DNA from: Cyprinodon diabolis
Taxonomy: Eukaryota > Chordata > Actinopteri > Cyprinodontiformes > Cyprinodontidae
NCBI GenBank assembly: GCA_030533445.1
Contig: CM060064.1
Span: forward strand, 5,348,379-5,412,378
Direction of reading: 5' to 3'
DNA length: 64,000 bases
Each line of letters begins with the position of its first letter. Position 1 is the first letter of the stretch. A model generated the notes under the pieces. That model saw only the letters and a list, made by a program, of their open reading frames with translations, was not told where the DNA came from and did no database searches. A program made the position numbers and the translations under genes. This document shows positions 9,901 to 21,695 of the stretch, in pieces.

Positions 9901-12900
9901 CAAACAGCTGTTTTACTTATTGATCTGCAGGAGTCTTAGGCATTGCTCTTGCTGTGTTAAACAAATCTAATTGTTATTCCAGATTTTGTCTTGGCGAACT
10001 TAAGGCATAACCGAATTGGACCTAGGTTGTGCTTTGTTGCTGCTATCCAGGTGGCAAGGAACGAGTTTCCCCTTAAATAATGGCAATGTCATTATTTATC
10101 CTAAATAGGTTTTGTTTCAGTGTTCAGTTATGACCCCCTTGTTCCCAGGGATGTTGTGCTATGTTTCAAACAACAAGGTTTTTTTTTTTTTTTCTCAACT
10201 GGTGCCATGTCCCACTGTACACATCTATGCTTCCCATCCTGCTTATGAGACCGATAGTTTTAAAAATAAACAAAATTTTTTAGAACAATGAGTGAACTGA
10301 GAATTGTAAGTTATAACGTGAAAGGGCTTCATAGTCCAATTAAGAGAAAGAAAATATTGCGTCAGCTAAAACAATTCAATTGCCACATTGCCTTCCTTCA
10401 AGAAACGCATCTGCCTGATGCAGAACATAAAAAAGTTAAAATCTTGGGCAGACAAAATATATTATCTTCTCACAAATCGGGGCACAAAAGAGGACTCTCA
10501 ATACTTATTCACAAACAGATAAACTTCACAAAAATTATTTGCATAAAGATAGGGAAGGGAGATTTTTAATAGTTAACGGGGTAATTGATGGTGTCGAAGT
10601 TGTCTCATTAACGTATATGGACCCAATGAAGATGAACCAGGATTCATTAAAACATTATTCAATAAAATCATACAACATAGTACTGGACTGTTGCTGATGG
10701 CAGGTGATTTTAATTGTACAATGTCCCAGTTTGCCGATAGACAACCACCATCAAGAACACCAATGTCTAAAATGAGTAAAGCCCCTAAACACCATGTTTT
10801 AGAGGCTGGTCTGGTTGATGTATGGAGAAGTAAACACCCAAGTGCTAGAGATTTCACTTTCTATTCTAATAGACATTTATCTTACTCTAGGATAGATTAT
10901 TTCTTTAGTCCTAAGGCAAATTTGGACAAAGTGACAGAGATATTATGCCGATTACCTTATCCGACCATGCGCCTGTCCTGTTACAATGGGACATAGGACT
11001 TAGACCAACAACCAAACAGTGGAGGCTAAATACATCCCTGCTGAATGATAAAGAATTTGTGTCCTTCATTACTAATGAATTAAAGGAATATCTGAACAAT
11101 AATTCTAAACCAGAAACAAATCCTCTAATTTTATGGGACTGTGCTAAAGCATACTTACGAGGCAGAATTATTTCATATGGATCAGCGAGAAAGCGGGAGA
11201 AAGAAGCCAAGCAAAAAGAACTAGAATGTAAAATAAAAACCTAGAATTTGAACATAAACAATCTAAAAAAGCTGCCATTGTAAAAGAATTAAACGCAACT
11301 TGAAGACAACTCAATAGCCTATTATCTGATAAAATTGAAGGCAATTTAAGATTTACAAATCAAAGATACTATGAGGATGTAAATAGGGACAGCAAATTAT
11401 TAGCGTTCAGACCACGGAAACAGCAAGCATCAAATATTGTACAAAAAATTAAGGTCCAATCAACTTATGTTACAAAACCAAATGACATATTCAAAGCATT
11501 TTCAGAGTTTTACAAATTACTTTATAAAAATACAGACACATGCACAAATGAGCAGGAACTTGCAGAATATTTAAAACATATAAAGATCACAGAACTGACA
11601 GACCAGTTAGCTGAAGAACTTGACAAAGGAGACTGAAATTAAACAAGTCATCTCCTCTCTTAAGAGCAGCAAAAGCCCAGGGCCAGATGGCTATGTTAAT
11701 GAGTTCTATAAAGTTTTTAAAGACTTACTTACACCTTTATTAGTAAAAGCTTATACATTCGCTTTGGAGTGACAAAAATTGGCACATAGTCAGAAGCCAC
11801 AGTAATTGTTATTCATAAAGAAGGCAAGGATCCCACAGATTGCCAATACTATAGGCCCATATCCTTGTTAAATGGAGATCTGCGTATACTAACAGCGGTA
11901 TTAGCAAGGCGTGTCAATAAAGTAATCACCCAAATTATACACCCGGCTTGACCAAACAGGTTTTATTACGGCAAGGTACTATGGCAATAATCTGCGGCGT
12001 CTTTTAAATGTAATATCCTATCTGAAGAATGAAAAACTAGAATCTGTAATCATAGCTTTGGATGCACAAAAAGCATTCCATAGAGTATCTTGGCAATATT
12101 ACAAAAATTAAAGTGTTTCAAATTTGGTTCAAATTTCATTAATTGGATAAAAACACTTTATTCATCACCACAAGCAGCTGTACAGGTTAATGGACATAGA
12201 TCAGACCAATTTGCCCTGGAACGTGGAGGGTCACTGTCGCTGCTCACTATCGCCCCTACTGTTCGTTATTAGCATAGATCCGTGAGCCCAACTCATTCGG
12301 GATGATCAGAATATGAAAGGTGTTGTAATAAATACAGAACAATATAAAATATCATTATGCTGATCATGTCCTATTATATTTTACCGAACCTGCTTCAACA
12401 ATTCCTCATTTTAAATATGTCATTCAGCAATATGGATATTACTTGAATATAAAGTGAATGTTGATAAAACTGAAGTTATAGACTTAAAACAATCTTGTTA
12501 ATGAGAATGTTAAACTCCTAAGTGGATTTAAATGGCCCGAAGAAGGCATTAAATATCTCGGCATCTTTATTCCATCCTCCTTAAGTGATTTATATAAATC
12601 AAATTACACAAAAATAATTAAAAACATTGGCAATGATTTTGAGCGATGGTCCTCTATCCCTGTTTCTCTATTAGGCAGAGTTGAAAGTGTGCGCATGAAT
12701 ATTCTACCCCGGCTTCTTTATTTATTCCAGATGTTACCTATAAATATCCCAAAACAAACATTTGACCACTTCGACAAATTAATATCAGCCTTCATATGGC
12801 CAAAAAAAGGGACCCAGAATAAGATTAAAAACTTTAAAATTGTCTAAAATGGGCGGCGGTCTTAATATCCCAAACCTTACAAGCTTGTATTATTGGGCAG

Positions 12901-13696
12901 CACAAATGAAACCACTGTTATCTTTGATCAAAAATGATGAAACGACGAGATGGTTAAACATAGAAAATAGCAAATGTGCAGAACCCTTACAAGAATTACA
13001 ATTTTTAGATGTTCAAGTTAAAGAAATTACTGGTTGGACTAAACATACACTTAATATTTGGAATAAAATACGGTCATCATACAGACAGCCCAAGAATCTC
13101 TCAGCATTGACAAACATTAGTTTAATGAAAACCTTTCTCCCCGACGTATTGGATAATGGCTTTAAAAAATTGACAGAATATAACTTAACATACCTATATC
13201 AACTGATCAAAGATGGCAATATATAAAAAAAATTGAGAAACTAAAGGTTGTGTTTGGTCTCCCCAACACAGACTTTTTTAGATATTTGAAACCGAGGTCA
13301 TTTCTAATGTCTCATAAAGACTTGGGAAAAATTCTACATTCCAAACCTATAGAACAATTTCTTGTTAAACAAGTGATCAATGAAGATCAAAAAAAATTAT
13401 TGGTAAATTATATGATATATTTTTATCTCTAAGTACTTGTAACTCACTAAATATTAAACAAAGATGGGAAGCAAAGACCTCGATGAATATATCAGACGAG
13501 ACTTGGGAAGAAATATGTATGGAGTCACACCTTGTCACAAATTCAAACACTTGGCGAGAATTCAAATGGAAAGTTGTAACTAGAGTTTTTAGAACACCAG
13601 CTATATCGGCTAAGATGAGACCGATGTACTCAGGATTATGTTGGAGAACATGTGGAACTGATAATGCTAATCATACACACATATTTTTGTAATGCC

Positions 13697-14428
13697 TGTT
13701 GGGATCTGGAGATTCTCCACCTTCTCCAGCAGAGTGCGCTGTGGATCCTCCTGGGCTGGAGCCCTCCAGCACAGCTGACGTTCATCAGCTCATCAGGAGA
13801 TGAGATGAGAGGAGCTCATCCTTTATAAGCAGCTGCCAGACCTTCCTTCTACGCCGCAGTGTTAGCCAAGTTTGGTTAGCGAACCTGAGCCTTTGAATTT
13901 ACTAATCTTTGTCTTCCTAGAGAAACCTTATTCTAATCTGCCTCTGTCTTCTCGCTCCTAGGAAACCAATCTCTCGAGAGAAGCTCTGGATGAGCTTAAC
14001 CAGAAACCTGCCTGCCTGCCCTAGAGAGCCAAACCTGAAGTTCCCACTCTGGAATCCACTTGCTGCTCTTAGGGAAAGAGCTGATCACTCCAACCAAGGT
14101 CTATCACTGGAAGTCAGAAGCTAGACGCTGCTGCTGCTTTAGCACTCTGCTGAACCTACAGTCTCTGGACCCAACCGGTTCCCTCTCTCAGAACTAAGCC
14201 TGGACCTCTTCAAGGTATCCACTGAAACATCTGAAAACTCATTTAATTCATCTGCAAACCAAGCTAACCAAACTATCCATCTCTGCAGACGCCTAAGAAT
14301 CCTGCCCGGACCAGAACCTGAGTCTAGTTCATGTCACTGTGTGAAACCTTTAATAAACTCTGTTAAATCTTTTACCAAGTCTCCAGTGGTGTTCTGCATG
14401 TGGGTTTATCTCTAAACCGATCATGACA
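13697..14428 (+). mobile_element. Solo LTR, family A (732 bp)
   Basis: Starts TGTTGGGATCTGG and ends CCGATCATGACA, flanked on both sides by the 5-bp duplication ATGCC (13692-13696 and 14429-14433) within L1 ORF2. A TATA-like 'tttataag' lies near 13823 and AATAAA near 14351, followed by 'ttctgcatgtggg' before the end. The LTR is therefore in + orientation. No internal coding region remains, so it arose by LTR-LTR recombination. A 5-bp duplication fits Gypsy or BEL. Confidence 0.9.
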
Positions 14429-14526
14429 ATGCCCTAAATTAAATTTGTTTTGGAAAGACGTTTTTGATGCCCTAAAAGTAATCTTCAAACATGAAATCCC
14501 ATTTAATATAGACATTTCCTTATTGG

Positions 14527-15427
14527 TGTTGGGATCCTGAGGCTTTCCCACCAGAGGGCGCCGAGGATCCCTTCCTGGGGATTTTCTGTTACTGTTGGGA
14601 TCTGGGGTTTTCTGTCTACCTTTCTCCACCAGAGGGCGTACTGGATCTTCTGAGGCTGGAGCTGACTTCTCCAGCTGTTCTTCATCTGCTCATCAGGAGA
14701 CCAGTACTTAAGTGGGCTGAGGACCACACTCCGGTGCCAGAGTGTTAGTCAGTCACGGTACAGCAAACCCTGAGCCAACCTGCCTGTCTAGTCTTCAAGA
14801 CTACCAAACCTGAACCTGAACCTTTTTGTTTTCTCTGCTTCTCAGGTCGAACCTGCCTGTAACCAAAAACCCACGCAAGAGTTTTTGCTGTTGAAGATCG
14901 GTCTGTCTGATCTCAGCAGAACCCTGGAGAACCAAGCCGCAACCCTCAGCCTGCCTCTGAACCCTCCTGGTTCCCTCCTTCAGCCTGCTCAGCTCAAACC
15001 TCAGGCCTCAGCCTGCCGTCTGCCTCTGAACCCTCCTGGTTCCCTCCTTCAGCCTTCCCAGCTCAAACCTCAGGCCTCAGCCTGCCGTCTGCCTCTGAAC
15101 CCTCCTGGTTCCCTCCTTCTGCCTGCTCAGCTCAAACCTCAGCCCTTAGTCTACCGTCTGCCTCTGAACCCTAGACCCGAAGATCACAAGCCCCAGCCAA
15201 GCCAAGTCTCCTCCAAGCCCTCAGTCTGCCGCCAGCCTCAGAACCTTCCCTAGGATTAATCCCCTCTGCTGCTCTGCTCAGTTCCAGGTCAGCAACCCAG
15301 CCGTGACCAGCCCTGAACCTGATGACATCCTGACCTGCTTGTTCTATAATCAATAAACCTTTGAACTTTTTCCCTGCCTCCTGTGTGTATTCTGCATATG
15401 GGCTAGAATCCAATACCCATCATGACA
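14527..15427 (+). mobile_element. Solo LTR, family A (901 bp) with duplicated head
   Basis: Starts TGTTGGGATCCTGAGG and ends CCCATCATGACA, flanked by the 5-bp duplication ATTGG (14522-14526 and 15428-15432). It belongs to the same family as the LTR 98 bp upstream: shared 'ccaccagagggcg', 'catctgctcatcaggaga', AATAAA near 15353 and 'attctgcatatgggc'. The TGTTGGGATC head recurs at 14593, so the first 66 bp are an extra head unit. It also carries three 69-bp tandem units. The proline- and leucine-rich open frame 14885-15253 is a by-product of those units. Confidence 0.9.
14951..15157. repeat. Three tandem 69-bp units inside the solo LTR
   Basis: Units start at 14951, 15020 and 15089, each beginning ctgcctctgaaccctcctgg, with a partial fourth at 15158. 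Because 69 is a multiple of three, the array reads as a 23-residue repeat in one frame. It is a minisatellite expansion in LTR non-coding sequence rather than a gene. Confidence 0.9.
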
Positions 15428-15858
15428 ATTGGGAGTAACACCTACAACTATTATTGAACCAGATGAAAAATATCTTTTGAACATATTATTAACAGCTGCT
15501 CTAAAATGTATAACAATCAGATGGCTCAAACCAGAGCCTCCTTCCTACAATATATGGATTCAGAAGGTCTGGGATATGTACCAAATGGAACAGATAACAT
15601 ATTCTCCGAGACTACAAATACCCATATTCACTGGAAACCTGTCGTACCGCTAATAATGCAATGATGTTTTTTTTTTCTTTCCCCAACTCTAAAAGTTGGG
15701 AACTTTTACCTTTCATACTCTTGAAATCACTCTGTTGTTTGTGTTTTGTTTTTTATGTTTAAAAGTGTAAAAATACGCATGTACATTCGTACCACACTGT
15801 ATTATTTCGGAAAAAATAATTAAAAAAAATTTATCAGAAAAAGAAATCAGGCTCACTG

Positions 15859-16714
15859 TCAATAGATAATTTAAGGGCAATATAATTCAAGGTAAACAAA
15901 GTCCAAAATGTTAAATTGGAAACAGAAATCTTAACCAGAAAGTAACTGTAAGAACTTTTAGGCAATGCAAAACCAAAAGAAGAATAAGTGAAGCTCCTGG
16001 TCAGAAAAAAACAGGCAATCAAAAGTCTAAATAACTGATAACAATACATTATGAGCAAAAGCTCACATGGATAGATGTCTGATTCACAAGTAACATCAAA
16101 ATGACCATATAAATAAAAGTTTGTAAAGCACGATATTGCTTTAAATTACATTACACATTTTGGAACTAAGACTTTCATGATTTGACCTCTGCTTACAAAC
16201 TGGTTTTAGTGAATAAAATGATTTATTTTCTCATTTCTCAGAATCAAAAAGGGGGGGGGGGTCCATCTTTCCACTTACACTTTGAAACTTACAGTGGATT
16301 AAAAGTAAATTGTGTGTTTGTTTTTTTAAACATACTAAACCGCATCAGGTAGATGTGCAGCAAAACCATGGGGACAGTATTGTTGAGCTATCTAAGCTCT
16401 ACAGGACAAGAACAAAAAGAGAGACTAAGCCTATCCTCACTGACAAAAACTCTTTTGATTAAGTACAGGATTCTTTATATATAGGTTGCAGATACATGGT
16501 GTTGCAGTGTTCAATTTATGTTGCATTTTTGGTTGTAGAAACATTTGATAGCTGACTGCTAACTGTTAGTTGTTCTCAGTTTTACTAAAGTACAGTTTAA
16601 CATCAGTTAACCCCGCCGAAATTTTATATCACACTGGATGTTTAAGCTACATGTAGCTTTAACATGTGAGACACATGTTGTGACCAGACCCGATGACCTG
16701 ATAAATCATGATGG
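15859..16714. other. Non-coding stretch, no gene recognised
   Basis: AT-rich sequence with a run of about 11 G at 16251-16261. No recognisable gene or repeat. Confidence 0.5.
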
Positions 16715-17765
16715 ACTTTAATTGGGACGTCAATTCAATTGATAGCGTCAATTCACAACACGTCATCTCAAGGCACTTTACAGAGACAATGCAACCAGAT
16801 CATACAGTCAAATTCATTCAAAGTTTTCTATCGAAGCAAAACCAGTTGATTGCATCGACTCATTGACTTGAAGCAAGCCCTCACACCAACAATGGTTGTA
16901 GCGACAGTGGAGTGGAAAAACTCCCTTTTAACAGGAATAAACCTCCAGCAGAACCAGGCTCAGTGTGAGCGGCCATCTGCCGAGGCTGACTGGGGTTAAA
17001 GTTGTGGGATCATATTTTTCCTTGATCTGTTTGTGAAATAAAATGTTTATAGTGTGCCTTTTCTTTGCCTGAATAGGGTGATTATTTAGAAGCCTTGTTC
17101 CATTTTCTATGTTGAGATGTGGGAAAATGAAGGAGGTTTGAGAAGAAGTTTCCTCCTTAGTTTAGATAAGAAGGAAACATAGATGAACATGTTCTCACTG
17201 TGTTCACGGTTCTCACGTCCTGTTTCTGGTATGAATGGGAAACAGTTGTCTGAAGTGTTGATCTGACTAAATTTATGTCTTTGATGAACTGAAGTGTTTC
17301 TCTTCAGAAGACTCAATATTAGTGTGTGAGAATTCTCCTTATATGCAGGGGTGGGCAGCTACCTTGCCAGAGCCACACTGAGAGCTGTATTCAGCTGTTT
17401 GTGTCGTTCTCCTCTGCAGAGTAAAATAAAACATTTTCTTACTTGCATATCAACTCTCAATGCTCATTTTTACTTCACAAAGTAGACAGAAGCGGACATA
17501 CAGAAATAAGCAGATACAAAAGAAAGTTGTTAACCAGCTTCATAGGCGGCCCTGTCCAGGAAACTAACAGCCAGACAGCAGAGCTCTAGGCCAGTTCACG
17601 TAAGAGGACGAATAGAGCACATCCACCCTTTCATAGTCAGAGAAACACGACTACAATGAAAAATAGGCCCAGCTCAAACACATCTATAAACAAAGGTGCT
17701 AGCTGATATTTCTCTTCAGGATGGTGTCACAGCCAAACAGGAGCAAGTTAAGCTTCTTAACACAA
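16715..17765 (-). mobile_element. L2-type LINE 3' end, minus strand, split by a solo LTR
   Basis: From left to right this is the reverse complement of the L2 3' end: the tail region near 16735, then 'cacaacacgtcatctcaaggcactttacag', then the 3' UTR up to the 'gccaaacaggagcaag' block near 17750. The copies at 18830 and 43860 show that 17003-17479 is foreign (the LTR below). No RT coding is left. Confidence 0.8.
17003..17479 (+). mobile_element. Solo LTR (477 bp) in the L2 3' UTR
   Basis: Starts TGTGGGATCATATT and ends TTTTACTTCACA, flanked by AAGT at 16999-17002 and 17480-17483. The uninterrupted L2 copy at 19080-19110 shows the empty-site layout. Two AATAAA signals are present (near 17038 and in gtaaaataaaac at about 17420). 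TG...CA ends with a 4-bp duplication fit a retrovirus-like LTR, but 4-5 bp is also seen in other LTR elements, so the family is open. Confidence 0.7.
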
Positions 17766-18829
17766 AACAGGTCTGGAGACAACCAGACTTACGCTCAGTT
17801 TTTCTACACCTCTCCAGGAGTCTTTATCAGTTCTTTAGAGAGAAATCTGTAGATGGAGCGCTTATGTTTTTAAGCAACATGGAAGCCCATCTTCATAAGC
17901 AAATCCAAGTCTTTTGTTTTTTTGGGGTTTTGTATTTGGACATTTGAATCGTGATGACTGTACTTGTTTTGTAGTTTCCATAACCTGAATGGCTGAGAAT
18001 ATGCACTAGGAAGTCAAACTTCTATCTGTCCACTTGTGTTTGGATTCAGGAAAATGAAAGCTATAAATAGGCCCCAAGATAATTTTTTTCTTCAAAGAAT
18101 GACATAAAAAACTAAAACTTGACCACAGTTTGTCTTCCTATTTGCCTGTCGCCATCTGGGAAATTAGTTGTGAGTCAGCTGTTTTTTGTTTATGTTTGTC
18201 TGAGTTACAGTCAGGTATACACAAACTCTGCAACATGGGGGGAGCAGAGGAGAAAACAAAGCACACTTGAAAATTAGGATTTTTTTTCATTTAGCATTAA
18301 GTAAATAAAGACTATATTACTAAGGGAGTGATGACAATAAAGACTTTATGTGAGGATGATATGGACTTAAGACATTACTATATAAGAATCTAGAGAAAAA
18401 AGTGCTAAGGTATTTAAGGAATTATTTCTGTCTGTAACAATTGCAAGAGATTCAAAGTTCCTCTGTTATAATGTAATTTCCTGCAGTTTCAGCTCCTGCT
18501 ATGAAAGTAACAGGAGAAATGAATCTAGTTCTGGGGAGGAAACGCTAATGGGAGAAAGGTGCTATTATTTGTTTGAGTGTAACTACACCCCTGAATGTGA
18601 TTGAGTTTACATATTGCACAGACCGAACTGCCAATTTCTGTTGCAATTATTGGATATTAAATCAAAAATGGCAGACACTTCGAATGAAGTGCAGACTATA
18701 TATTGCTACACCAAGATATACACAGACATTATTTTGGGAATTGGGTAAGAACATTTGACATCATTCTTTTCATCCTGTTTTTGATTAAAAAAAAAAAAAA
18801 ACAACAACGATTTGCTCAATTAAATATTC
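17766..18829. other. Non-coding stretch, no gene recognised
   Basis: AT-rich; an A15 run near 18787. No recognisable gene. Confidence 0.5.
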
Positions 18830-19605
18830 AATTCAGTTTATTTCTATAGCTCGAATTCACAACACATGTCATCTCAAAGCACTTTACAGTTCAGATGATA
18901 CAAGTTGATTCAAAGTTTTCTATCTAAGGAAAACCAGTTGATTGCATCAACTCATTGACTCGAAGGCAATCCCTTACAGTAAGCATGCTTATAGCGGGTG
19001 TGGAGAAGAAAAACTCCCTTTTAACAGGAAGAAACCTCCAGCAGAACCAGACTCAGTGTAAGCGGCTATCTGCCGAGGCCGACCAGGGTTTAAGAAGACA
19101 GAAGCAGACATACAGAAAGAGGCAGATATACAAAAGTCAACTGTAAAAGGCGGCAGATGAGCCCCGAGCCAGCTCCCATGTCAGAAGATGAAGAGAGCAC
19201 AACCAGCCAGTCACTGTCAGAGAAACAGGACTACACTGAAAAACAGACCTCTATAAATAAACGTGTTGATGGCAGCAGCACAGCTGATATTTCTCTACAG
19301 GATGGTGTCACAGCCAAACAGGAACAGACAAGGCTAAGCTACTATGAGAAAAAGCAGAGAGAGCATAATGTTAGAGATTGAACTAACAGATTGTTCAGAG
19401 TGGGAGAATAAAAGAATAATAATAGAATGAAACAGAATGATGAAAAGGGGGTCCCTATGTCCTTTATAAGTATAAGCCTATAGAAGCATAACTATAGAGA
19501 TAGCTCAGGCTAACCCCAGCCTCTCTAACTATAGAGGATATATACAGGATATTTCTAATTTTTGCAATATTCCGCCGATGAAAGAAGGAAATTCTAGAAG
19601 CTTAT
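18830..19605 (-). mobile_element. L2-type LINE 3' end, minus strand
   Basis: Reverse complement of the L2 3' end: 'attcaattcagtttatttc' tail, the UTR blocks, then at 19560-19605 a short piece matching RT coding (reverse complement of 'tctagaatttccttctttcatc'). That coding piece lies about 1 kb further upstream in the full copy, so an internal deletion joined RT sequence to the 3' UTR. The short frames seen on the + strand here are antisense UTR. Confidence 0.8.
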
Positions 19606-20654
19606 GAAGTACAAAGTAAGTAAAATCTCACCCTGCAGAAGGAACATTTTGGATATAGTGGAATAGAAATTGATCCAGAAATTTGATTTCAATTTGAAAA
19701 AGAAATGTTTTCTTTGAAGTTTCCTTGATGGTCATGCAGTTTTAAATACCCATTACATTACAAAATAAAATATTCTTCATAATCTGCAGGTTTAAAGGTA
19801 CATTCACAACAAACACAAATTTCACAGCTGAAGCGAAAGGTTTCCATTATCTCTATGTAGAGGGTGGATCTGAAGCATGTTTTTGGTGAAGTTTGCGGAA
19901 TTTGATCACTAAATAGCCGAAAAATTAAGTGAAGCAATAATTACAGAAGTTAAAACATGTCAACTTTTGTTTACATTCTCGTTGTGAAATCCAGTCAGGA
20001 ACAAAAGGAAGGTGGCTGTAATAAAGGAGTGCAGCACAGACCAGATTTTTTTATTGAACCCTTTCTAACAAAATGCTGTCAGACTGCTACAAGCAGTTAT
20101 CCCTCTGCTGGTAAAATCTAAAAAAAATGGTCCTCATTCTGACACACAAAAAGGAGCTCAAACACAGACACACACACGCTTATGAAAACCGCTTTGCTCG
20201 GGGGTACATCAGCAGGTAACGATGGCCTTCTCTCTCACTTTCTGTCTTTCACTTTCAGAGCTGAATTGCATCATAGGTGACATACAGTTAAGGGAAGGTT
20301 CTGGTCAAACAGCATGACTAAATCTCCCTTGGGCGAACACAGTAGATTCATTTACTGCCCAGAACACACTCATACACCCACAGAACGAAGCAGTGGTGAT
20401 GCACAGTCTGGACTGCAGAAAGGAGACACAGCTTGAAGGTCTCTCTGTGTGTCTGCCTCATTCTGTCTCTCTCTTCTCTCCTTCACTATGGTGCTCAGTT
20501 GTGCTTCGTCAGCACATGTAAGGCATGGTTGATTATGCAGGTTAAGCCAAAGAGAGGAAAGAGAAGCATGAACAAGGGGGAGTGGCAAGTAGAGTTACTA
20601 AGGGACAGGAAAAAAAAATCACAGCGCATGATGAGGAGATTAAGGAGAGGCTAG
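19606..20654. other. Non-coding stretch, no gene recognised
   Basis: Only short random frames (for example 20370-20654 on both strands) with no motif. Confidence 0.5.
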
Positions 20655-20765
20655 ACAGGTTTATTTATATAGCACACTTCAGTGGGAAGATAATTCAAGT
20701 GCTGTGCATTAAAAAAACAGGAAAACACTCAAAGAAACATACTCTGCAGTGGCATAAAATTAGTT
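20655..20765 (-). repeat. LINE 3'-tail fragment, minus strand
   Basis: 'aggtttatttatatagcacacttc' followed by 'gtgctgtgcattaaaaa' is the reverse complement of a fish LINE 3' end ('...gctatataaataaa'). It belongs to a different subfamily from the TGAATTG-tailed L2 copies. Confidence 0.5.
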
Positions 20766-20784
20766 AGTAATCAAGCCAGTCCAT

Positions 20785-21070
20785 TTCCATCCATTTTCTG
20801 TTACCTTATCTCTGCTGGGGTCACAGGGATCTCCAGCTAACAATGGGCCAGAGGCAGGGAACACCCTGGACAGGTCGCAAATCTATCTCAGGGCAACACA
20901 CAGACAGGCCAATTAAGCTATTAGTCATGTTTTTGTACTGTGAGAGGAAGCCGGAGTTCCCAGAGAGAACGCACACATTCAAAGGGAGAACATGCAAACT
21001 CCACGCAGAAACACCCGTGCATGGAATCGAACCTTCCTGTTGCTAGGCAACTGCTCTACTGTGCAGCCCC
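20785..21070 (-). mobile_element. V-SINE-type tRNA-derived SINE
   Basis: On the minus strand it opens with a tRNA-like head: 'cagtagagcagttgcc' as A box and GGTTCGATTCC as a perfect B box (near 21028), the RNA polymerase III internal promoter. It is followed by the conserved core 'gcgtggagtttgcatgttctc' / 'ggcttcctctcacag' and the 'gcgacctgtccagggtgt' block, and ends 'aaaatggatgg'. That order is the one I know from vertebrate V-SINEs. Several mismatches suggest an old copy. No protein is encoded; it relies on a LINE. Confidence 0.75.
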
Positions 21071-21639
21071 TAAATGAGAGAATAAAAGGGAATTATAAAA
21101 ATGCTTAGTAAAAGGACTGATAATAAAGAAAGGAATGTTAGACAACAAACCTAAATGAATAATGTTTAATTAGCATATTCAAAGGCCCTTTTTAATCTAT
21201 ATCTAAAGGAGTCAATGGTTTCAGCACTTTAACATTTGTACTAAAATATTCTTTCTGTCATGACTTGTAGACATTAATATCTAAAGAGAAAGGTCATGTC
21301 CTGGTCAGACCCTGTAATTAAGTGAAAGGGTGGAGTCAGAGTAAAAAATTATGCATGCCCGGGGGAAGGAGGGGGTCACTCCAGTGAAGTCCTGGAAGTT
21401 GGAGGGGTGAGGGGGGGTTCTGGGAGTTGCAGGGAAGTGGGCTACCATTCGGCTGGCATTTGACTGGGAACGGCCATTTTGAATGGCTGCTACTGTATTG
21501 CTACTTTCACACCTAAAGCAGCAAAGGCAGCAGGAGCAGCAAGTTTACATGCAAAGTCAATGGTTGACACGTTGAATTACTAGTAGGAAGACAAGCTTAA
21601 AAAATATGTACCTCTCGTTGATATATGGTATTTAATTCA
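21071..21639. other. Non-coding stretch, no gene recognised
   Basis: Includes a G-rich stretch at 21358-21440. A short block at 21500-21545 ('cacacctaaagcagcaa') resembles 4786-4805 and may be a minor repeat. No gene. Confidence 0.4.
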
Positions 21640-21695
21640 TATCAGTTTATTTATACAGCACCAATTCACAACACGTCTTCTCAAGGCACGTAATA
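21640..21695 (-). repeat. L2 3'-tail fragment, minus strand
   Basis: 'cagtttatttatacagcacc', then 'aattcacaacacgtcttctcaaggcac' is the reverse complement of the L2 tail found elsewhere in the window. Confidence 0.65.

Larger units (their letters stand above)
10288..15653 (+). pseudogene. L1 ORF2 (endonuclease-reverse transcriptase), broken and interrupted
   Basis: The start ATG gives SELRIVSYNVKGLHSPIKR, the classic N-terminus of the L1 APE endonuclease, with FLQETHL (catalytic Glu) at about residues 35-41 and AGDFNC near 10700. RT pieces follow: 'KSPGPDGYVNEFYK' near 11670, motif A as ALDAQKAFHRVSW near 12055, and the catalytic box near 12353 as YADH where the family has YADD, so one metal-binding Asp is lost. 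Downstream pieces (12840-13226, 13250-13432, 13483-13692) are the C-terminal domain. The coding remnant resumes at 14429-14526 and at 15428-15653 (PSYNIWIQKVWDMYQMEQIT), split by two solo LTRs. There are many stops and frameshifts. The intact enzyme nicks DNA and primes reverse transcription. Dead copy. Confidence 0.85.
8498..15858 (+). mobile_element. Full-length, inactive L1-type LINE
   Basis: A 17-bp duplication (AGAAATCAGGCCCACTG at 8498-8514, with one C/T difference at 15842-15858) brackets the element, so it appears to be a full-length insertion at 8515-15841. In order: short 5' leader, ORF1 remnant, a (TA)n block, ORF2 remnant (endonuclease, RT, C-terminal zinc-knuckle region) and an A-rich 3' end. 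Two solo LTRs (13697-14428 and 14527-15427) inserted later; without them the element is about 5.7 kb, a normal L1 length. Many stops and frameshifts show it is old. Confidence 0.85.

Noticed and set aside
14885..15253. Proline/leucine-rich 122-residue frame with a 23-residue repeat
   Set aside because: It is the reading of three 69-bp minisatellite units in a solo LTR.
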